A stretch of 64,000 nucleotides of DNA from Aradus depressus (GCA_963662175.1 OY759221.1:20633027-20697026); one strand, 5' to 3'. Shown: positions 40,291 through 50,905, numbered from the stretch's first letter. The notes: generated by a model not told the origin, from the sequence alone. A program made the numbers and translations.

Positions 40291-40905
40291 CAGTGGCGGA
40301 TCCAGAAAACCTCTCAGGGGGGGCGAGTTTTTTTTTTTTTTAAGTTACTGAAACTTATGATTAAGGTGAATTAAATAAGAATTAGCGGATGATTATTATA
40401 AAAACAACAAAAACTGCAGAAACATTGATAAGTTATTTTTATTCGTGGTTATATTTACATTCATCATAATTACGTTATTTTTTATATATTTTATAATTTA
40501 TTTAATTACATATATACCTATTACATAGTATATTTTATAGAACTAAATATGTCATACTTACTTTTTTGATGATAGAGAATATTTATCTCATCTACATAAC
40601 ATACGAAAAATACTACTACGAATGTTTTGCTTAACTGTAGCGACTGTAGCTGTAGACTCATCCACCCACAACTAGCTTCATGCCATGTGAGTGGCAAAAC
40701 GTTATGAAATTTCGTAAAAAATCCGACAGATGTCACCCGTTATGGCGCCAAAACTTAATTTTATTTAATATCAATTTTTTTATACGATAAAACGAAATAT
40801 TAAATTTTTATTTATTCATCTGTAATTTGACAAGAAATGATATCTTAAAATTTTAAAAAACAAAATCTCTCAGGGGGGCGATTGCCCCCCTTGGATCCGC
40901 CACTG
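40291..40905. mobile_element. hAT-like MITE, 615 bp
   Basis: Inverted ends CAGTGGCGGATCCAGAAAAC and, in inverse, CAGTGGCGGATCCAAGGGGG, each followed by a CTCTCAGGGGGGGCG-type block. Target duplication gggacatg (40283-40290) and tggacatg (40906-40913), seven of eight. An 8-bp duplication and CAGTGGCGG ends are characteristic of hAT. The 71-codon reverse frame inside is not recognisable as transposase. Confidence 0.85.
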
Positions 40906-40964
40906 TGGACATGGTGAAATCTATATTAATTCTAGTTTTTTTAATGATGGAAACGCTATATTGA

Positions 40965-41345
40965 GTTTTGAAAGAGAAAGAGAAAAAAGTGTCTTTAAAA
41001 CACTCAAATCTTTTCTCCTTTCTAGAAGTAGAGAGAGATGTCTTAAAGAGAGGTTTTAAAGCGTCTTAAATAGAGGAAGGGGAGAAAAGAAAGAGAGAGG
41101 ACTTTGTAAATGAGCAAGAGAGCAAGGTAAAGAGATGATCGTTAGGGATGGTATGGTAAAAGAGTCATTTGGACAAAAGATAAAGATAAGAGAGAGAAAG
41201 AGGTGTCAGAGTGAAAGAGAATGAGAGAGGGGAGTGTCTTAAAGACAGTATGGTTAAGAGAGGTTTTAAAGCGTCTTAAAGAGAGAAAGAGAGGGGAGGG
41301 AAGAGACAGAGAGGTTTCAAAAAGGATAAAATCAGAGAGATAATG
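40965..41345. repeat. Purine-rich low-complexity tract with internal repeats
   Basis: Long GA-rich tract. 'agagaggttttaaagcgtct' plus 'taaa' occurs twice (41049 and 41257), so part of it arose by local duplication. No coding potential. Confidence 0.8.
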
Positions 41346-41384
41346 AGGTCGCCTATAAGTTCATTCTACATTAGTAAAATAGGC

Positions 41385-41665
41385 AGCACTTGGGCCAGAA
41401 AGACATAAACAGCTTCTCTAGCACAAATCATCGGCCTTGTGCTGGAGAAGCTGTTTATGTCTTTCTGACCCAACTGCCGCCTATCCTACCTATATAGCAT
41501 GAAGTTCTAGGCACCTTAATTTTCAGTAGGATAGCCGGCAGTTGGACACGACAGACATATACAACCTCTCCAGCACAAAGCCAGTGATTTGTGCTGGGGA
41601 AGTACAAAACCAGTGATTTTGTGCTGGAGAGGTTGTCCATGTCTTTCTGACCCAACTGCCTCCTA
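41385..41665. repeat. Pair of long hairpins with shared motif
   Basis: First hairpin: 'gggccagaaagacataaaca' plus 'gcttctctagcacaa' folds on 'ttgtgctggagaagctgttt' plus 'atgtctttctgaccca' (arms about 36 bp). Second: 'acctctccagcacaaa' folds on 'gtgctggagaggttgtccat', with an extra internal copy. The two halves are direct duplicates ('gtctttctgacccaactgcc' ends both). No hammerhead core found. Confidence 0.75.
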
Positions 41666-42117
41666 TACTACTTATATTACATATATTTATTATATTAGAA
41701 CATGGTTGAACTACGGAAACCTTCCATGTGTGTTATGATGAGACTTCTCTGTAATATTTGTTTTCTACTTTTTTTTTTTTTTCGTTACTCATTAAGTACT
41801 TTAGTAGATAGCCTCCTACTCAGTTCGTGATTCTTGTACCATAATATGCTAACGTGACAAAGTACGAGAGCCGCTAACCTTGGAAAGTGACAACTCATTT
41901 GAAAAGGGGCTTCAGAGCTCACATCCAAACTTTTCACTAGTCCTTGAGTTTAATTCATCTTCATCAGTTTGCTCAATTATTCTCCGTTCTTTTTGAACCT
42001 GGGTCTGTATGGCTCAACCTTGTCATTTATTCACGACTAGCAGGTTATCAAGTGTTGCCAGGGAGTAACTTTACCTGAAGCTGATTAAGTGCGATATCTG
42101 GTCGAAAATAAAAAAGC
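41666..42117. other. No gene seen
   Basis: Unique sequence with nothing supported. Confidence 0.4.
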
Positions 42118-42290
42118 CTATCCGCCTCCTTCACATCTTCTTTACGCTCCTTCGCTACTCGAAAATGCTATCTATCCCCCTCCTTCACATCTTCTTTACG
42201 CTCCTTCGCTACTCGAAAATGCTATCTATCCCTCTCCTTCACATCTACTTTACGCTCCTTCGCTACTCGAAAATGCTATCTATCTCCGTT
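42118..42290 (+). repeat. 57-bp minisatellite, three units
   Basis: Unit includes 'ccgcctccttcacatcttct' and 'ttacgctccttcgctactcg' and 'aaaatgctatct'. Because 57 is a multiple of three, it stays open (repeating SHLLYAPSLLENAI), which explains the 69-codon frame. Not evidence of a gene. Confidence 0.92.
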
Positions 42291-42789
42291 ATTTCTAACT
42301 TCAGCGAAAAATTGTATAGAAAACATTTTTAAAATGTAAATGTCTTCCAAAGAGAAACAAACAAACTGATACAGCATTTAAAAAATAGTTTTAAAAAATA
42401 TTCAAATGTACCACCCTCTTTATGAAGATTAACAACTCATATTTATTATTTATTTATGTATTTTATTTTTTGTTTCAGGTAAGGTAACTCACTATACTGG
42501 CTTTTTACATATATATTAACTGTAAGTAAATCATACCATTTTTTTTTTTCATTTGGTAAAGTATCTTTGAGATTAAATCTCAGTTTTTCGGTAACGCTGT
42601 ATCCATGGTTTCAACTTTATGGAAATTTGTATAATTGTTTTTTTTAGATTGATCTGTAGCACCAATTCCTCAGAATTTTTTTTTTATTTACTTACCTACC
42701 TATTAACAACGACGAATTGTTTGTCGTCATTAGTAAGTGCGATGTTGAGGAATGACACACATGCTGAATGTGTACACACGAAGAATAGT
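42291..42789. other. No gene seen
   Basis: AT-rich, nothing supported. Confidence 0.4.
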
Positions 42790-43179
42790 CTAGGCTAGAC
42801 CTGGAGCAGGTCGTGGATTTGTGGGGAGAATGTTTGTGGATAATTGTTGGATTGGAGTCATGATGGAATTTGTCATGAAAATGTTGATATCGTGTCCTGA
42901 TAACAGACAGTACAAGTTAAGTTCATTGCGTAGTACGAGATTGGAAACGTCAAATGGTAAATAGACAATGTGGCCTAGTATAATGGACTGATGAAGGCGT
43001 TGTATGTTTATTTGGCTGATCGCCATATTTCGATAGCATAAGTCCAAAGTTTTTGTATGGTCAAGTTTACAAGTGATAATGTCGACCGTCGTTCGATGAT
43101 GGATTTCAGTCGTCCAAATCGTCTTTTGAGGTATGTTCATACATTTAAATATATTATGAACTCCATCAGAAAAATCCAT
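42790..43179 (-). CDS. 129-codon open frame, unidentified
   Basis: Among the longest ATG-initiated frames in the window that are not tied to a known element (MDFSDGVHNIFKCMNIPQKT... ending LPTNPRPAPGLA). Composition is mixed, with many Ile and several Cys/His. No signal peptide, membrane helix or motif I can name. GC is a little higher than the flanks. It might be an exon, a decayed retroelement reading frame or chance. Confidence 0.25.
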   Translation of the reverse strand: MDFSDGVHNIFKCMNIPQKTIWTTEIHHRTTVDIITCKLDHTKTLDLCYRNMAISQINIQRLHQSIILGHIVYLPFDVSNLVLRNELNLYCLLSGHDINIFMTNSIMTPIQQLSTNILPTNPRPAPGLA

Positions 43180-43354
43180 TCAATGAAGTTTGAAATAAAT
43201 ACAAATAACTAACAGGTTACCCTCCATTTTCGTGAATAATTTTTAGATTACAATTTCCATTCTTTTTTTACAATTTTTTTCTCAAAAAATTTTTGTTTAT
43301 TTATTATTTTACATTTATTTTTTTTAAATACCTCATAATCATTAAAAATATAAA

Positions 43355-43500
43355 AAAGTCGTCAATAGATCACCGGAAATGTACTTCCCCAGCGTGAATT
43401 AATTAATGTTTCACTCTCGTTCTGACACTAATCGACCGATTTGGCTGAAAATCAATAGGTAACATACACAGGGACATCAGAATCCTTTTATTAATTTCAT
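43355..43500 (-). repeat. R-A end fragment
   Basis: 'gtcaatagatcaccggaaat', 'gtacttccccagcgtgaatt' and 'tcgaccgatttggctgaaaa'. Confidence 0.7.
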
Positions 43501-43521
43501 ATGGATATATATATGAAATTA

Positions 43522-43775
43522 GGAGGGCGCCGGTAGCTCAGTGGTATGCGTGCTTGCCTTCTGAGCTCAAGATCGTGGATTCAAAAAAGCGTTGGTTTCG
43601 AGCCTGTACGATGTCAAGTACTCGTTAAAGACCCCTGCCCTAGGTGAATAAAAAACGAAATGTAGGACTCCCACTGTAGGGTGGGGCTCATGTCCACCAG
43701 AGTGACAAAAGAGCCCTCTGGTAGTCGGCGATATGACCTCATAGTAAAAGCCCGAGGATGAGTCATAATAACTAA
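43522..43775 (+). mobile_element. SINE with a 90-bp internal deletion
   Basis: Head and box A intact. The sequence jumps from 'cgtggattcaaaa' to 'gcgttggtttcgagcctgta', deleting the region between box B and the central domain. Tail 'ggatgagtcataataactaa' lacks CCTAA. Confidence 0.85.
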
Positions 43776-44191
43776 CTATAATATTCGGAAAAGATATGAT
43801 CATATAGGAAGATTTTACCATGGGAGTATTCTTAGATTTACTAAGGAAACTGGGAGAGTCTTTCATGATGCCTGGCGGTTCCTGGGAAGGATGATAAAAG
43901 TGTTGGGTGCTTAGGTCCTCAGGTGCACCAGCCCACCCAATATATATATATAAACTAAAACTGGATAGGTAAGTACCATATTTCGGCTGACATCACTGTT
44001 AAATAGAGTGAGATCTTTTACTCACAGGCAAAAACTCCTGTATTCGATTTTGTGAGTCATGCATTTCCAAGAACATCATTTTGATATTTTTCATCATTAT
44101 GACATATTTCCTTTATATAAGAAGAAAATATATTGGACGTGTCTGTCATAATACATTTTACAATATTTAACGTAAATAGGAAAATGTTCAC

Positions 44192-44226
<35 letters not shown>

Positions 44227-44245
44227 GTTCATAAAGTTTTGCTGT
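43776..44245. other. No gene, T-rich tract
   Basis: Unique sequence. A run of T at about 44196-44224. Confidence 0.45.
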
Positions 44246-44249
44246 TTTG

Positions 44250-44322
44250 TGTAGTTAGTTATTGTGACTCATGCCCGGGCTTTAACTACTCGGCCATTTC
44301 GCCTACTACCAGAGCGCTCTTT
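44250..44322 (-). mobile_element. SINE 3' fragment
   Basis: 'gttattgtgactcatgcccg' to 'ctaccagagcgctcttt', then abruptly R-A. Confidence 0.75.
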
Positions 44323-44624
44323 GTGAATATATCGACATGAAATTTTATATGTGTATCCAGAATCCCATACGACAATACCAATTTATTTTCAGGCAAATCA
44401 GTCAATGCCCAGAGAGGGATCGGGGTGAGGGAGGCTTAATTCAAAATATTTAATAATGAATATCGATATGAAAATTTTATATTTAAATTTAAAATCCTAT
44501 AAGGACATAACTTATAAAGAAGGAGGGGGCCGAGATAATAATAACTGCCGATGTAATGAATGTATCGACACAAAATTTTGTATGAGGAATAAGAAGCCCC
44601 TATGAAAATTAACTATAGATGAAC

Positions 44625-44830
44625 AGGAAAAAGGAATATACACACACTAAAGGAATATAAACTCCAAACACTACTTGTCAATATTTTCACTATATTGATC
44701 AAAATTACACGACTATAGTTTCGCCTGTTACGGCATCATCAAGTGAACTAAACAGAGATTACTACTGAACTGTTCAGAAGCATTTTGACAAGTAGTGTGT
44801 GGAGTGTATATTCCTTTATCCTGTTCATTA
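44625..44830. mobile_element. Family-E hammerhead fold-back element
   Basis: Outer arms 'gaacaggaaaaaggaatata' plus 'ctccaaacactacttgtca' and their inverse 'tgacaagtagtgtgtggagt' plus 'gtatattcctttatcctgtt' enclose a single reverse-strand hammerhead. Confidence 0.7.
44711..44742 (-). ncRNA. Hammerhead motif, family E (one core change)
   Basis: Reverse strand: TTGATGA (expected CTGATGA), T, helix II GCC/GGC with a six-base loop, GAAA, palindrome CTATAG, U-C. Helix I CAC/GTG. The palindrome sequence is entirely different from families A-D, yet its self-complementarity is kept. Confidence 0.68.
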
Positions 44831-45129
44831 TGAATTTTCACAAAGTAGACCTGGAATCAGTTCAATACTTAACTGTATATTTTTATAATATAAACAGTCG
44901 ATTGATTTTGGATGGAGATCAAGATCTTAATTGAATGATTCGTCCTGGGGAAGGACATTCCTGGTGATTTCAGCCACTTGTACACTAAACACCGAGTGAC
45001 CATTATGAACCGGTTTATTTGGATCAGTTTACGAACAGAGTAAACATTTTGACACCCCAGACCTTGGAGCCTCTGGGTGACCTACAAAGTACAAAGGGCT
45101 TTCCGTTATTGGCTCAGGACTGAGACCAA

Positions 45130-45265
45130 AATTACATTCCTTGTTTCATCTTCCCATTGTATTATTTTTCTCTAGAACTCGTTTTGAACAAAACTGCGTC
45201 ATCATCAGTGGTACATCACTAAACTGGTGATGATGACACACTTGAATAACTGGTTCTTGTGAAAA
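45130..45265. mobile_element. Family-D hammerhead remnant
   Basis: Reverse strand 'gtaccactgatgatgacgca' then 'gttttgttcaaaacgagttc': CTGATGA kept, GAAA changed to CAAAA. A forward partner 'ctggtgatgatgacacactt' follows at 45213, so both arms are represented. Confidence 0.55.
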
Positions 45266-45590
45266 ATAAAACAATTTAAATATAATGTATTTTTTTTTAT
45301 TAATCTCATCCCATATCTGTATTATTATTATATACAGTAATATAATAAGAATTTTAATAGAAGTTTAATATATATAAGTTTAATAAAAGTCCCTGATTAG
45401 TTTTTGTGACAGGTGAAGTTGGTTTATTTAGGTTTTTTTTTTTTTTTTTAAAGGCCTTTTAGGTTGCGCAAACGCCTGAACCGGTTATTTAGGGTAACGA
45501 AAAAGCCTGAATAGGTTACAATATAAAATTTCAATATAGAATTTGGAACTTTAATAAGCTTAAAAAAAATTAAATACAAATAAAACATTT
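45266..45590. other. No gene seen
   Basis: AT-rich spacer with a T run near 45434. Confidence 0.4.
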
Positions 45591-45871
45591 TTATAGAATA
45601 TGATGACATAAAAAAAAAAAAAAAATGTACACAGAATGAAAATAAAAGAAACTAGTAAAATAATTGAATCCTTCTCTTGATTGCAGCACAACCAAGTACT
45701 TTTCTAGGATTTCTACTAAGAAGTTCTTTCTATAATCCTTCAGAATTCTTTTAAAAGCAGAGAACTGTCCTTGATAGAATATCACTTTGCCGTAGGAAGT
45801 AAAATGGCAATCCATATCCATATCCACTGCCGCAGCAAATGCGATTTCGTCTTCGGCATTCTTCTGTATAG
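45591..45871 (-). CDS. Candidate terminal exon, unidentified
   Basis: The reverse strand has a strong acceptor-like tract 'tttctcttgctgtcgtgttg' then CAG ending at 45872. It is followed by an open frame IQKNAEDEIAFAAAVDMDMD, CHFTSYGKVIFYQGQFSAFK, RILKDYRKNFLVEILEKYLV, VLQSREGFNYF and a stop at 45591. The first 65 residues look protein-like (amphipathic, mixed charge). The last 20 are a T-tract artefact (FFFF), so the true end may be a donor or a decayed stop. I recognise no family. Confidence 0.35.
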
Positions 45872-45879
45872 CTGCAACA

Positions 45880-46269
45880 CGACAGCAAGAGAAACTAATG
45901 GCATTAGCCCCCTCTCCCCTACGTAAACGTAAACAATTCCCACCCCTCCATCATCTGATTTTCTTCGAAATACGAATCGAAATGTTTGTTATCCTTCCTC
46001 AAATTTTTTTATGATTAGATAATTTTAGGTGATCTCATCCCAATTAGGTTTTTTTTAGGTTCTTCGTTTAAAACTGAACACTAAACACCTAAGAATCCGG
46101 TCTCTAATAAGACATAGGCACATAGGGACTTGAACTATGGGGTTGTGCTAAGCCGTCTAACAGGGTTCTCACCCTCTACAGTGACCTCAGATTCCCTTCT
46201 GTCAACGACCTCATCAAGTCCCGTTTCCTAAACTTTCATTCAAAACTTTTCTTCCATGTTGATGCTTTT
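45880..46269. other. Spacer, no gene
   Basis: 46128-46165 resembles 39815-39870 (see there). Otherwise unique. Confidence 0.35.
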
Positions 46270-46479
46270 CCGCAGCTCTACGAAGTATAGAAGAAGTTAT
46301 GTTATCGTGAACACGATAGCTCCCGAGAAAATTGATGTATCGATACAAAATTTTATAGTCCCTGACAAGACGTCTATTGATTTTCAACCAAATCAATAGG
46401 TAAATAGGTTTCAGGCGGAAAACGAAAACTTAGTTGATTAATTCGCGTTGGGGAAGTACATTGTTGGTGACTTTTTTTT
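46270..46479 (+). repeat. R-A copy, compact
   Basis: 'cgcagctctacgaagtatag', 'attgatgtatcgatacaaa' and closing 'gttggggaagtacattgttg'. Only one internal module remains. The next LINE is inserted in its downstream flank. Confidence 0.78.
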
Positions 46480-47262
46480 TATCAGACATAAGACTGACAT
46501 GGAACCCTCACAAACGTCTCACACGAAACACGCTGAACCGTCGACTCAAAATACTACTCTACGGACTTCTAAATAGACGACCAAAATTAGACATAACACA
46601 AAAACGGAACTGTTACACTTATTTACTTAGACCATTATGGACATACGGATCACAGATATACGGTTCAGCAAAGACATCCAACATCAAACGAATTCAGGCG
46701 TTTCAGTCAAAAACCCTCAGACTGATAACACAGTGCCCCCCATACATAAACAACAGAACACTTCATAACGATCTTATGATACACACAGTACCCGACACAA
46801 TACAAACTACTTACATACGTTTTTTTAGAAAACTTTACACACATACAAACCCAGAAATACGTACTTTATCTTCACAACACTTACCACAAAGATGGTTGAA
46901 GAGAAGATGGAACCGCGACTTACTGCCACCTTAAATCCTATTCGATTCGTTCTTAATATTTTTTATTTTTATTTTTTACATTATTTTCCTTTACTTTATC
47001 ATCTCTGTTACCCATCCATCAAAATTGTCTTTCAATTCCTTTTTATTTATAAATTTTTTTATTTTTTTTATTTTTTTTCTGTTCTTGTTCTAATAATTAA
47101 GATACATTTTCGTCCCGAGGACCTACCATTGGGTGGCCTTCCTCTCACATGCCATTCACGCCAACATATCAATACCTACCATCATAGATGCTGGTTGTTG
47201 TACCCTAGCAACAGTTGCATCTTTATAAATAAAAGACAAAAAAAGAAAAAAAAAAAAAAAAT
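46480..47262 (+). mobile_element. Jockey-like LINE 3' end, copy 3
   Basis: Begins within 'tcagacataagactgacatg', covers a 150-codon open C-terminal RT segment, 3' UTR with 'tcccgaggacctaccattgg' and 'gtaccctagcaacagttgca', and a poly(A) tail after AATAAAAG. Target duplication unclear because of the T-rich flank. Confidence 0.9.
46493..46934 (+). pseudogene. Jockey-like RT C terminus, open frame
   Basis: Reads LTWNPHKRLTRNTLNRRLKI, then LLYGLLNRRPKLDITQKRNC, LLRPLWTYGSQIYGSAKTSN, IKRIQAFQSKTLRLITQCPP and ends RWLKRRWNRDLLPP. Intact to its stop and closest of the three copies to a consensus. It has the thumb and connection region only, no catalytic motifs, so it is truncated and non-functional. 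Confidence 0.82.
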
Positions 47263-47279
47263 CATTACCATTTTGTATA

Positions 47280-47619
47280 GGTTTAGGTTTTAGGTATTAT
47301 GACTCATGTCCGGGCTTTAACTACGAGGTCATATCGCCTACTACCAGAGCGCTCTTTCGTCACTCCGGTGAACATGAGCCCGACTCTACTGTGGGAGTCC
47401 TAAATTTTGCCTACCCTAAATTTTTATTCAGCTAGGGTAGGGGTCTTTAACGAGTACCTGACATTGATCAGGCTCGGGACCATCGCTTAACGTCCCATCC
47501 GAAGGACGGCGTGCTTAAGTTTATTTTACCTCTCAAATAAAATAAACTAAGGGCTTTTCGAACCCACGTTCTTGAGCTCAGAAGGCAATCACGCATACCA
47601 CTGAGCTACCGGCGCCCTC
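47280..47619 (-). mobile_element. tRNA-derived SINE
   Basis: Reverse copy with tail 'ggtttaggttttaggtatta' and head 'gctaccggcgccctc'. Box B region has a short deletion. Target duplication ccattttgtata at 47268-47279 and 47620-47631, immediately downstream of the LINE poly(A). Confidence 0.93.
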
Positions 47620-47631
47620 CCATTTTGTATA

Positions 47632-47884
47632 TATTTTACTTATTGTGTATAAATATTATATATTATTTTGTACATATCCTTCACCATTTTATAGAGACAT
47701 TTTTATTTATATTTGTATTTTTATTGGCTTCTTTTTATTTATTTTTTATTATTACTTTTTTTTTTTCATTCTTATATTTATTTATCCTTGTACATATTGT
47801 CCTTTGTTATTTTACGGTATTTTATTATCCATTATTGTCATCAAATTTACAGCGATTGTAAATGTTCCCAATAAAAGAAGTCAT
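47632..47884. other. T-rich spacer
   Basis: Low-complexity T-rich DNA. The two overlapping phenylalanine-rich frames are artefacts. Confidence 0.6.
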
Positions 47885-48235
47885 CGGTAAATCACCGGCC
47901 ATGTACATCCCCAGAAAGAATTAGAGAATTAACTTGTTGCTGCCCCTCCAAAACCAGTCGACCGTTTGCGCTAATATTCAATAGTTGACTTAGATAAGGG
48001 CTCATGATACTAAATTTGGGATTTTAACTTACCTCTCTCTCCTGAAACCCCCATTCATTTCGGCCGATATAGCTCAAATTTGAGAGATTATTTCATCATT
48101 GGGTTTGTTTTAAAATATGAAATTTCATGATATATTTATGTTATGTATTTTTTGAGTTGAGCCTCTCCCCTAATCCCTCCCTTCTCTTTGGCTGATTTGG
48201 CTGGAAATCGATAGTCCTTAATAATTTCATAATGG
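47885..48235 (-). repeat. R-A copy, reverse
   Basis: 'cggtaaatcaccggccatgt', 'ccagtcgaccgtttgcgcta', 'cccattcatttcggccgata' and 'tggctgatttggctggaaat'. Confidence 0.75.
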
Positions 48236-48715
48236 CAAGAAGTCAAAGTGTTCGTACGTAGTGTTGTGCCAAGATTTTTTTCATGGATTAAAAGGATAGT
48301 GAAAAAGTGAAATTAGAATGTAAGGTGATAGTAGAGAGAGATCGAAGTGTGGAGGATGGTTTATTTCTTTTTTTTATTAAAAAATAATTATTTTAAAATA
48401 TTTTAATGTAACGTCACGTGAGTACACTCTTATAATCACTAAAATTATGATTTTTTTAAATAAATTAGTTTTATTTATGTAAATTTGAAAAAATGTTTTT
48501 TTTCGATACTCTCCATCTCTCCCAATAGATCTCAAATTTCAAAACTTACAAATTTCTTCGGATTAACGCCTTGGAAAAAAAAATCATTAATAATTAAAAA
48601 GAAAATTTATTTCGATTTTTTTTTTAAATTAACTTTAAGTTATTTCATTTTATTTTAATATTATTCAATAACAACTATTTTATTTATTACACCTTATAGG
48701 GTTCAGGTCACGCAT
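48236..48715. other. No gene seen
   Basis: AT-rich unique sequence. Confidence 0.4.
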
Positions 48716-48925
48716 ATAAAATTTTGTGTTTATACATTAATTTTATCGGGAGTTTTCGTGTTCATAGGCATACGCAAACACACAGACGAACACAGTCATT
48801 TTTTTTTTTAATTATTGGAATCATGGAATCGGAAAATATGAAATTCTGTTGAAAACTCAAGATCCGATTTATGATTACATAACTTCCCGTATACTTCGCT
48901 TAGTCCGGGAAGTAAAAGTTCAGAT
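48716..48925 (-). repeat. R-A start fragment, reverse
   Basis: 'acattaattttatcgggagt', 'tgttgaaaactcaagatccg' and 'taacttcccgtatacttcgc' then 'gtccgggaagtaaaag'. Confidence 0.75.
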
Positions 48926-49210
48926 AAGTGTTTTATTATTCGGATATAAATATTATTTTTTCCGAAGAACGACTAAAAACTGTAAACCAAGGCCTCCCCA
49001 TTTATAGCGAAATTCCTCAAACAAGTCAAAAAATTAAATAAACCAAAAAGATGTTGGGCGCGGTTTGACTGAATAATATCCCTTCCATTTATACTAAGCT
49101 TTCCCGTAAACCGGTTCTTTAGCCAACCAGTTCACTGTTGAGGTAGCTCTCAAAATTAGTTTTATTTAAAAAAAACAAAATAGGATGAATGCCTTTGAAA
49201 TTGATAAATC
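48926..49210. other. No gene seen
   Basis: Nothing supported. Confidence 0.4.
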
Positions 49211-49344
49211 CTACCTTTCAGACTACCTATCGACATAAAATTTTATATTTAAATTCAAAACACCATAAGAATGGCACCTATTAATTTTATGCGAAATAAG
49301 GTGAAGGGAAGGAGGGGGGGGGGGGGGGGGGGCAGAGAAGGGAT
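49211..49344 (+). repeat. R-A module with G run
   Basis: 'ctatcgacataaaattttat', 'ccataagaatggcacctatt' and 'gtgaagggaaggagg' leading into an uninterrupted G run to 49332. Confidence 0.7.
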
Positions 49345-49720
49345 CTTCTTGTCAACGAGGGCAAGACCACATGAGAACCAGGAGGAAGGAAGTAAGAGAC
49401 AGGGAACTAGTACTTGGAGGTTGTAGGTATGAAGGGTGGATAGTTTCAAGTACCTGGGGGCAGTTATATATAGAGAGGAATGGTGTTGAATGTATCGAAG
49501 CGAGGAAAACAGCCGGGAATAGATGCTACCGGTCACTGCAGAAGGTACTCGGATAAAGTAGTCCTGAGACCGGTCGTCATGCGAGTGAAACCTGGGTCCT
49601 GACTAGGAGGGACGAAGTCCTACGTGAGAGAGCAAGGTATTGAGGAAGATATACGGCCCTACTCCAGAGAGGGATAGATGGAGGATACTGTCCAATAGAG
49701 AGCTGAGGGACCTGTACAAG
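49345..49720 (+). pseudogene. RTE-like reverse transcriptase fragment
   Basis: Reads MRTRRKEVRDRELVLGG, frameshift, VDSFKYLGAVIYREE, then pieces aligned to 'RCYRSLQKVL', 'VLRPVVMRVKPGS', 'RARY' and ELRDLYKS. 'vDsFKYLGs.i' and the 'llYGsEtWtl' region (here VMRVKPGS) mark the RT thumb of the same RTE-like group as 15454-15785, but the preceding part of the protein. At least three frame changes. Dead copy. Confidence 0.75.
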
Positions 49721-49865
49721 AGCTGAGGGACCTGTACAAGAGCTGAGGGACCTGTACAAGAGCTGAGGGACCTGTACAAGAGCTGAGGGACCTGTAGAAG
49801 AGCTGAGGGACCTGTACAAGAGCTGAGGGGCATTTACAAGAGCTGAGGGACCTGTACAAAAGCCC
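49699..49865 (+). repeat. 20-bp minisatellite derived from RT codons
   Basis: About eight units of 'agctgagggacctgtacaag'. The first unit is in register with the RT residues ELRDLYK of the preceding fragment, so the array expanded from coding sequence. A 20-bp unit shifts frame each time, so it encodes nothing. Confidence 0.9.
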
Positions 49866-49955
49866 AAATTGTCAATTTTCTTTGGAGGAAGAACGAAAAT
49901 TTAATTGATTGATTCGTGTTGAGGAAGTACATAGCCGGTGATTCACCTTTAATAT
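49866..49955 (+). repeat. R-A closing fragment
   Basis: 'ctttggaggaagaacgaaaa', 'attgattgattcgtgttgag' and 'gaagtacatagccggtgatt'. The RTE fragment and array therefore sit inside an R-A copy (49211-49955). Confidence 0.75.
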
Positions 49956-50599
49956 ATAATTTCAAAGTTTCATTTTATCTACTCGTCCTTTCTTCTTTTC
50001 AAGAAGTCCTTGCAATAAGATGACATAATCTCTAGGAAGTATCTAGAACTAACATTTGCAATAGTGGCTACAGATGGAAGTCATGACATTGACTAGGTCT
50101 TGTGGAAGGACGACTGACTCAATGGACTATATCCATTAGATGAGATGAAGGTTTTTAATTAATGGAAACAAAAAGTGAATAGAATAATATGATATAAGGT
50201 TACTCAGGAAAACAGTTATCCGGTGTTATTAGTCACTGTGATTCTCTTCCAACACTCAGGAAAATAATTATTATCATTTTTTTTGTAACGTTAACATTCT
50301 CAAGACTGAAAACCATTAACGGTATCTTAATTGCACGGTTCATATCTGAGCGGGAATAACGTTTCGCTTCCGTTTTAATTTATGACCAGCGAAATATTCA
50401 GTGCCGCATCTGAATTCTTGTATCACGAATGAAAGACTCTAAATTTTATTTACAATTTAGAGTGTTACCGTTTATAACACACTTTTTGGTTACATTCACA
50501 AATTATAACGCTACTCTGGAATTATGAACGTAAATAAATTGTAGACACAACGCTTCTTGACTAGAGGCTTCAAACGGTTTCGTGTCCCAACAGAACCAG
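49956..50599. other. No gene seen
   Basis: Unique sequence. No coding signal I can support. Confidence 0.4.
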
Positions 50600-50905
50600 T
50601 GTCGGTCATCACGATAACTCCTGATAGAATGAATCTATTGACACGAAATTTTATATGTGTTCTAAAACCCCCTAAGGACAACACCTATTGATTTTCAGCC
50701 AAATCGGTCAAAGGGGAGGGGGCGATTAGGGGAGAGGCTTAGCACAAAAACTCTAATAACTGCCGATGTTAAGAATATATTTACACAACAATTAGTATGA
50801 GGATTCAGAAGCCACTATGTAAGTCAATTATTAATTGTTAGACCAAATGGTCGATTGGTTTTGGAGGGAGAGCAAAACTTTAATTCGTTCTAAGAAATGA
50901 TTCAC
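50600..50905 (+). repeat. R-A copy
   Basis: 'aactcctgatagaatgaatc', 'aaggacaacacctattgatt', 'ttcagccaaatcggtcaaag' and 'ggttttggagggagagcaaa'. Closing motif diverged. Confidence 0.8.

Larger units (their letters stand above)
44323..44970 (+). repeat. R-A copy split by a family-E element
   Basis: 'gtgaatatatcgacatgaaa', 'aataactgccgatgtaatga' and, after the split, 'aaacagtcgattgattttgg' and 'gtcctggggaaggacattcc'. Confidence 0.75.

Noticed and set aside
40521..40736. hAT transposase ORF in the 615-bp element
   Set aside because: The 71 codons show no RNase-H-like or dimerisation motif. The element is non-autonomous.
42089..42298. ORF with perfect 19-residue repeats
   Set aside because: The repeats come from a 57-bp minisatellite, a multiple of three. 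Nothing else supports a gene.
47625..47890. Hydrophobic ORFs as membrane proteins
   Set aside because: They come from a T-rich low-complexity stretch, where any frame reads Phe/Ile/Leu/Tyr.
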